64,000 nt of DNA from Peptococcaceae bacterium 1109 (GTDB taxonomy: Bacteria; Bacillota; Limnochordia; Darwinibacteriales; Darwinibacteriaceae). Positions 60,267-64,000 of this stretch are shown piece by piece; positions within the stretch are counted from its first letter, which is position 1, and every line of letters starts with the position of its first letter. Under the pieces are notes generated by a model. The model had not been told where the DNA came from, searched no databases, and was given only the letters and a program-made list of their open reading frames with translations. Location: positions 77,733-141,732 of the forward strand of contig LDJB01000004.1 of NCBI GenBank assembly GCA_001028815.1, written 5' to 3'. The position numbers and the translations under genes are program-made.

Positions 60267-62237
60267 CTACTGCCCGCTCAACCTAGAAAAGAGTTCCCGA
60301 GCTAGGGGGGCCGCAATTCGGCCGCCGATTCCGCCCCCTTCCACCAAGATGGCGAAGGCTAAGTCTCTCCCTGCCACGTCAAAGGCTAACCCCCCAAACC
60401 ACGCGTGGGTGGTTCCCGAAGTCTCCGCAGTCCCTGTTTTGCCAATCAGGTCGATGCCGCTCACTTGGGCCGCGGTACCTGTCCCCTCCTGGACAACTCG
60501 TGCGAGGATAGTGCGCATTTCTCCAGCAGTATCTGGAGTCAAGACCTCATACAGCTGCGGCTCCTCCCCTTCGCCCCGGGGCTGTAAAACAATTTCCGGC
60601 ACTAATCCGTCCCCAGCAAAGACTGTAAATAGCTGTGCCACATGTAGGGGGGTCAAGAGCACCCGATCTTGCCCAATCGCGCTCCAAGCCAAGGCGACCC
60701 GGCTGCGGGCAGGATCTCCGATCTGCCCTTCCCTGACGCTCAAACCCAGATCCCAGCCGGTATTAAGCTTCCAGCGGGAGAAATATTCCTGGAGAAGGGG
60801 AGCGCCCAGATCCAGACCCACCTGAGCCATGGTAGTGTTGATGGACTGGATCACCGCATCGGGGAAAACGTGCAGGCCAAAAGCTTGCTGTTCGAAGTTG
60901 CGCACGATGTTCCCTTCCACCCTGAGTTCCCCAGAATCATTAAACTGGCTTGCCACGGTATGCACTCCCTGATCAAGGGCGGCAGCGGCAGTAAGTACTT
61001 TGAAGATGGAACCAGGGGGATATAGGCCTTGGAACGCCCGGTTAAAGAGGGGCTGCAGCGGGTCATTGCTCAAATCCGCCCAGCGCTGCGCACTGATGCC
61101 CATGACGAACTCCGTAGGGTCGTAACTGGGGGCCGAGGCAGCCGCTAAGACTTCACCAGTATTGGCATCAAGGACCACAATGGCCCCCGCGTAATCTCCC
61201 AGGACCGCCGCGGCAGTCGCTTGGTACCCCCCATCAATGGTAAGATAGATGTCCTTCCCATGGACAAGCGGCCTTTCCGCAAGGAGCACGGCCTCCCCGC
61301 CAGAAGGTTCTACGTAGAGCTTCAATCCGGGCCTGCCCCGAAGCACATCATCAAAGGCCCCCTCCAAGCCCGACCTGCCCACCACTTCACCAGTGGTGTA
61401 CTCCCGCTCAGGGAAGCGCTCGATCATGTTTGCTGTAACTTCCCCGATATACCCTGTTAAGTGGCCGGCAGCTGTTCCCAGGGGATAGGCACGAGACTCT
61501 TCCCTGCGGAAGAAGATGCCCGGGATGGGGCGAAGAATAGGATCAACGCGAGCGTACTCCTCCTCAGAGACAGTAGCCAGGGGGACAAACCAGTGCCCCT
61601 GCACCCCGGGAGCCTCGTACTGGCTCTGGACGTAGGTGGGATCCAGGCCGAGCTGTTCCTGTAAGGCCTGGTGGAGCCGGGGCGGATCGGAAATGCGGTT
61701 GGGCTGCACGCCGATGGCCACAACTGACCCTTGTCCAGCCAGGACATCGCCATTCCGGTCATAGATGTATCCCCGGGCCGGCTGTTCCCGCTCCCTGCGG
61801 TACGCAGCATCGAGACCGTATTCTGGAAGGGGAAGATCATCTCCCCACTCCACTTTCCAGGCAAACAGCCCGCTGCGGCTGAGTCTCAGCGTAGATCCTA
61901 CCTCCAAAGGTTCAAAGAACCGGGAGGTGTACCTCAGTTTGTAGGTGTACTCCGCGGCCCGCCAAGCTTCAGATTGGGCTTCTAGCTGAGTCCGCTCAAT
62001 CTCTTCCAGGCCAAAAGCCTGGGCAAAGCGGCGAAAGCCCTCTTCCAGTTCTGCGCTGGTAGGATGGGGCTTGTCCTCAGCAAAATACTGTTCAATACCG
62101 GCAAAGTCCCTGCTTGCGATTTGCTCCAAATACTGCTCCGCAGCTGCCAATGGCGAGGGCCCCGCGTACATGATGGCCAAAAACCCCGCGGCTGCGGCCA
62201 CTACCAGGGCCAACCCAATAAATACTGCTGTACGCAT
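60267..62237 (-). CDS. Class B penicillin-binding protein (transpeptidase, MecA-N-type)
   Basis: The product is 656 residues. One membrane helix (about 5-25) is followed by an NTF2-like MecA N-terminal domain (about 30-135, AAEQYLEQIASRDFAGIEQYF), a dimer domain (about 150-320, RGYIYDRNGDVLAG near 155) and the transpeptidase domain. The catalytic SxxK is SIFK near residue 410, SxN is SIN near 465 and KTG is GKTGTAE near 600. It cross-links peptidoglycan and may be beta-lactam tolerant, as MecA-N proteins often are. The start was set at ATG 62237 (GGAGAG upstream). Confidence 0.93.
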   Translation of the reverse strand: MRTAVFIGLALVVAAAAGFLAIMYAGPSPLAAAEQYLEQIASRDFAGIEQYFAEDKPHPTSAELEEGFRRFAQAFGLEEIERTQLEAQSEAWRAAEYTYKLRYTSRFFEPLEVGSTLRLSRSGLFAWKVEWGDDLPLPEYGLDAAYRREREQPARGYIYDRNGDVLAGQGSVVAIGVQPNRISDPPRLHQALQEQLGLDPTYVQSQYEAPGVQGHWFVPLATVSEEEYARVDPILRPIPGIFFRREESRAYPLGTAAGHLTGYIGEVTANMIERFPEREYTTGEVVGRSGLEGAFDDVLRGRPGLKLYVEPSGGEAVLLAERPLVHGKDIYLTIDGGYQATAAAVLGDYAGAIVVLDANTGEVLAAASAPSYDPTEFVMGISAQRWADLSNDPLQPLFNRAFQGLYPPGSIFKVLTAAAALDQGVHTVASQFNDSGELRVEGNIVRNFEQQAFGLHVFPDAVIQSINTTMAQVGLDLGAPLLQEYFSRWKLNTGWDLGLSVREGQIGDPARSRVALAWSAIGQDRVLLTPLHVAQLFTVFAGDGLVPEIVLQPRGEGEEPQLYEVLTPDTAGEMRTILARVVQEGTGTAAQVSGIDLIGKTGTAETSGTTHAWFGGLAFDVAGRDLAFAILVEGGGIGGRIAAPLARELFSRLSGQ

Positions 62238-62358
62238 CCCGCATCTCTCCTTCGGACATAGTTTTTCCAATTTCGGAAAAAACTCTCACCTTTCACATCA
62301 AAAGATCACAAGAATGCCTCTCTAATACATTCATTCTGAACACGTACAGCAAAGCTGA

Positions 62359-63804
62359 CTATGCTTCCCGCCAAAAGCTGGGGCTGAGCAAAATAAGCAT
62401 GGTAAAAAGCTCTAAGCGCCCCACAAGCATAAGGAACACCAAGAGCGCTTTTACAGAGCCGCTAAAAAAGCCAAAGCTGCCCGAGGGGCCTACCAAGCCG
62501 AATCCCACGCCCACGTTGCCTAGGGACAGGGCCACTGCGCTTGCGGAAGTGACAAGGTCTGTGCCCGATAAAGCCACACACAGCGTTCCCGCGCTGAATA
62601 GGAATAGGTACAAGACGATGAAACTCGTGATCCCCGCGACCGTTTCTTGAGGGACTGCCCGGCCGTTGATAGTAACGGGGACAAGTGCTTGCGAATGGAG
62701 CATGCGCCTAATCTCCCGGCCAACTGACTTCGCTGCCACAAGCCAGCGGATGACCTTGATTCCCCCTGCTGTAGAGCCCGCACTCCCGCCCACGAACAGC
62801 AGCAGGAACAGCACTGCCTGGCTGAACGCTGGCCACTGGCCGTAATCTGCTGCGGCGTATCCCGTGGTAGTCATAATGGAACTCACGTGGAATAGGGCCT
62901 GCCGCACGCTTTCCCCTACGCCGTAATGTGATGATATGCTCAGGTTCAGCGCGATCAAAGCCGTGCTGATCAGAACGGCTCCCAAGTACACCTTAAGCTC
63001 CGTATTAACCCGCACAGCCTGCCACCGCCGCCGCCAAAGCTCATAGTATAAAGAGAAGTTCACTCCCGCCAGAACCATAAGCAAAGACAGGGCCCAAGCA
63101 GCGGTTGCTCCTCCCGCCCTGCCCACGGTGGTATTGTAGGGTGTAAACCCCCCCGTACCTACCGTGCCAAAACCGAGCAGCACCGAGTCAAACAAGGGGA
63201 TTCCGGTCAGAACCAGGGACAGTACCGCCACGATCGTAATCCCTACATAGACCGTGTAAAGCAGCTTGGCAGTGTTGGCCAGGCGGGGCACCAGCTTGTC
63301 CGCGGTAGGGCCAGGAGCCTCTGCTTTATAGATCTGCATGCCGCCCACTCCGATGGCAGGGAGCAGGGCTAGGGTGAAGACCAATATACCCATCCCCCCC
63401 AACCAGTGGGTGAAGGAACGCCAAAAGAGGATGCCTTTAGGAAGAGCTTCCACATCTTCAAGGACTGTGGCTCCTGTGGTAGTCAGGCCGGACGTAGCCT
63501 CAAACAGCGCATCGATGAAACTCGGCGCTGCTCCAGCAAACACGAAAGGCAGTGCCCCAAACACTGCCGCGGCAATCCAGCCCAGCGTGACGATGAGCAA
63601 ACCTTCCCTGGCCTTGATGCTCTCAGATCTAGGCTCAATCCCCTTGAGGACAAAGCCCACCGCGGCTGTAATGACCAAGGACCAAGCAAAGGCAGCTGCG
63701 GCCAGTTCTCCGTAAAGCATAGAAACGATCAAGGGAACGGCTAAGACCAGCGCCTCAATTAGCAGGAGATTTCCCAGGATCCTTGCGACCATGCCATAGT
63801 TCAC
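62359..63804 (-). CDS. trkH: TrkH/KtrB family potassium transporter
   Basis: This 481-residue membrane protein has the four-fold MPM repeats of K+ channel-like transporters. Selectivity-filter regions are ATSGLTTTGAT near residue 103, GFGTVGTGGFTPYN near 210, HVSSIMTTTGYAAADYG near 305 and SLGNVGVGFGLVGP near 425. FVGGSAGSTAGGIKVIR near 340 is also a hallmark. The NAD-binding partner TrkA is coded just upstream and overlaps by 50 bases. It takes up K+ under osmotic or membrane-potential control. Confidence 0.93.
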   Translation of the reverse strand: MNYGMVARILGNLLLIEALVLAVPLIVSMLYGELAAAAFAWSLVITAAVGFVLKGIEPRSESIKAREGLLIVTLGWIAAAVFGALPFVFAGAAPSFIDALFEATSGLTTTGATVLEDVEALPKGILFWRSFTHWLGGMGILVFTLALLPAIGVGGMQIYKAEAPGPTADKLVPRLANTAKLLYTVYVGITIVAVLSLVLTGIPLFDSVLLGFGTVGTGGFTPYNTTVGRAGGATAAWALSLLMVLAGVNFSLYYELWRRRWQAVRVNTELKVYLGAVLISTALIALNLSISSHYGVGESVRQALFHVSSIMTTTGYAAADYGQWPAFSQAVLFLLLFVGGSAGSTAGGIKVIRWLVAAKSVGREIRRMLHSQALVPVTINGRAVPQETVAGITSFIVLYLFLFSAGTLCVALSGTDLVTSASAVALSLGNVGVGFGLVGPSGSFGFFSGSVKALLVFLMLVGRLELFTMLILLSPSFWREA

Positions 63805-64000
63805 GGAAAAGCCCCCCCTTCTGGCGATAGAACAGTTTTTCCAGCTGATGAACTAGGGAAGCCACACAAAAGACGACAACCCGATCCCCAGCTTGGATCA
63901 CTGTATCCCCTGTAGGGATGGTAACCTGCCCGCCCCGCACTACCGCGCCAACGATGATGCCCTGAGGCAGGTTTAGGTCTCTGAGCGAAACACCGATCAC
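63755..64000 (-). CDS. trkA: TrkA potassium uptake regulator (partial, N-terminus off window)
   Basis: Only the last 81 residues are in the window: a TrkA-C (RCK C) domain with VSLRDLNLPQGIIVGAVVRGGQVTIPTGDTVI-like sequence (key blocks LNLPQGIIVGAV and IPTGDTVIQAGDRVVVF), then a basic tail. It regulates TrkH by binding nucleotide in its missing N-terminal domains. The frame continues past the right edge, so the apparent start at 64000 is not real. It overlaps trkH by 50 bases. Confidence 0.85.
   Translation of the reverse strand: MIGVSLRDLNLPQGIIVGAVVRGGQVTIPTGDTVIQAGDRVVVFCVASLVHQLEKLFYRQKGGLFRELWHGRKDPGKSPAN

Noticed and set aside
1-64000. tRNA or rRNA genes, CRISPR arrays, insertion sequences, prophage
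   Set aside because: Reading the intergenic stretches gave no cloverleaf, no regularly spaced repeats, and no transposase, integrase or phage gene among the frames.

Overview
This 64 kb window looks like the chromosome of an anaerobic or fermentative, probably spore-forming member of the Bacillota. The evidence is the SufCBDSU iron-sulfur operon with SufU, a trimeric [FeFe]-hydrogenase, an oligoendopeptidase F, a Trk potassium system, a polysaccharide pyruvyl transferase next to glycosyltransferases, strong AGGAGG ribosome binding sites, and frequent GTG and TTG starts. Base composition is moderately GC-rich. The lineage is inferred; no rRNA, tRNA, CRISPR array, insertion sequence or prophage was seen. 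Almost every kilobase is coding, and genes are packed in operons with ATGA-type overlaps.

Layout from left to right. 1-3.5 kb: a partial sugar isomerase/epimerase, a small unknown gene, the RNA ligase RtcB and two exported or membrane proteins. 3.5-8.4 kb (minus): a proline-catabolism-like operon with a three-module flavin/iron-sulfur dehydrogenase subunit, an FAD subunit and 1-pyrroline-5-carboxylate dehydrogenase. 8.5-11.5 kb: a ferritin-like/VIT1 iron transporter, a GyrI-like protein, RNase Z and a CoA-binding protein. 11.7-17.1 kb (plus): a MATE exporter, an OPA-type MFS transporter and a pair of exported M16 peptidases whose active-site halves are split between the two proteins. 17.1-20.2 kb (minus): an amidohydrolase and PepF. 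20.5-27.8 kb (plus): an oligopeptide-type ABC importer whose binding protein appears circularly permuted. 27.8-32.2 kb: glycosyltransferases, a pyruvyl transferase and a tiny YjcZ-like membrane peptide. 32.2-38.6 kb (minus): hydCBA hydrogenase genes with a Rex-like operator in front and an NrtABC-type ABC importer joined to the 3' end by overlapping genes. 38.7-43.7 kb (minus): the suf operon. 43.8-48.5 kb: a lipoprotein, a NatAB-type ABC transporter, and an ECF sigma factor with a likely anti-sigma factor and a SIMPL protein. 48.5-51.9 kb (plus): a sugar ABC importer with two LacI-type operators and an in-frame amber codon at the signal-peptide junction of its binding protein. 51.9-57.3 kb (minus): an ABC-F protein behind a leader with attenuator features, a glutamine cyclotransferase, an aldo/keto reductase and an ABC exporter. 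57.4-64 kb: a polysaccharide deacetylase, a GNAT acetyltransferase, DUF3006, a secreted metallo-beta-lactamase-fold/HhH protein, a class B penicillin-binding protein, TrkH and a partial TrkA.

Taken together the window encodes amino-acid and peptide use, hydrogen metabolism under redox control, cluster assembly that would serve the many Fe-S proteins, and envelope or spore-surface building. The observations most worth following up are the ABC-F leader (a six-residue leader peptide, an internal terminator and a second U-run), the permuted binding protein, the proline dehydrogenase-like fusion, the hydrogenase/ABC-importer operon with its Rex site, and the amber codon.
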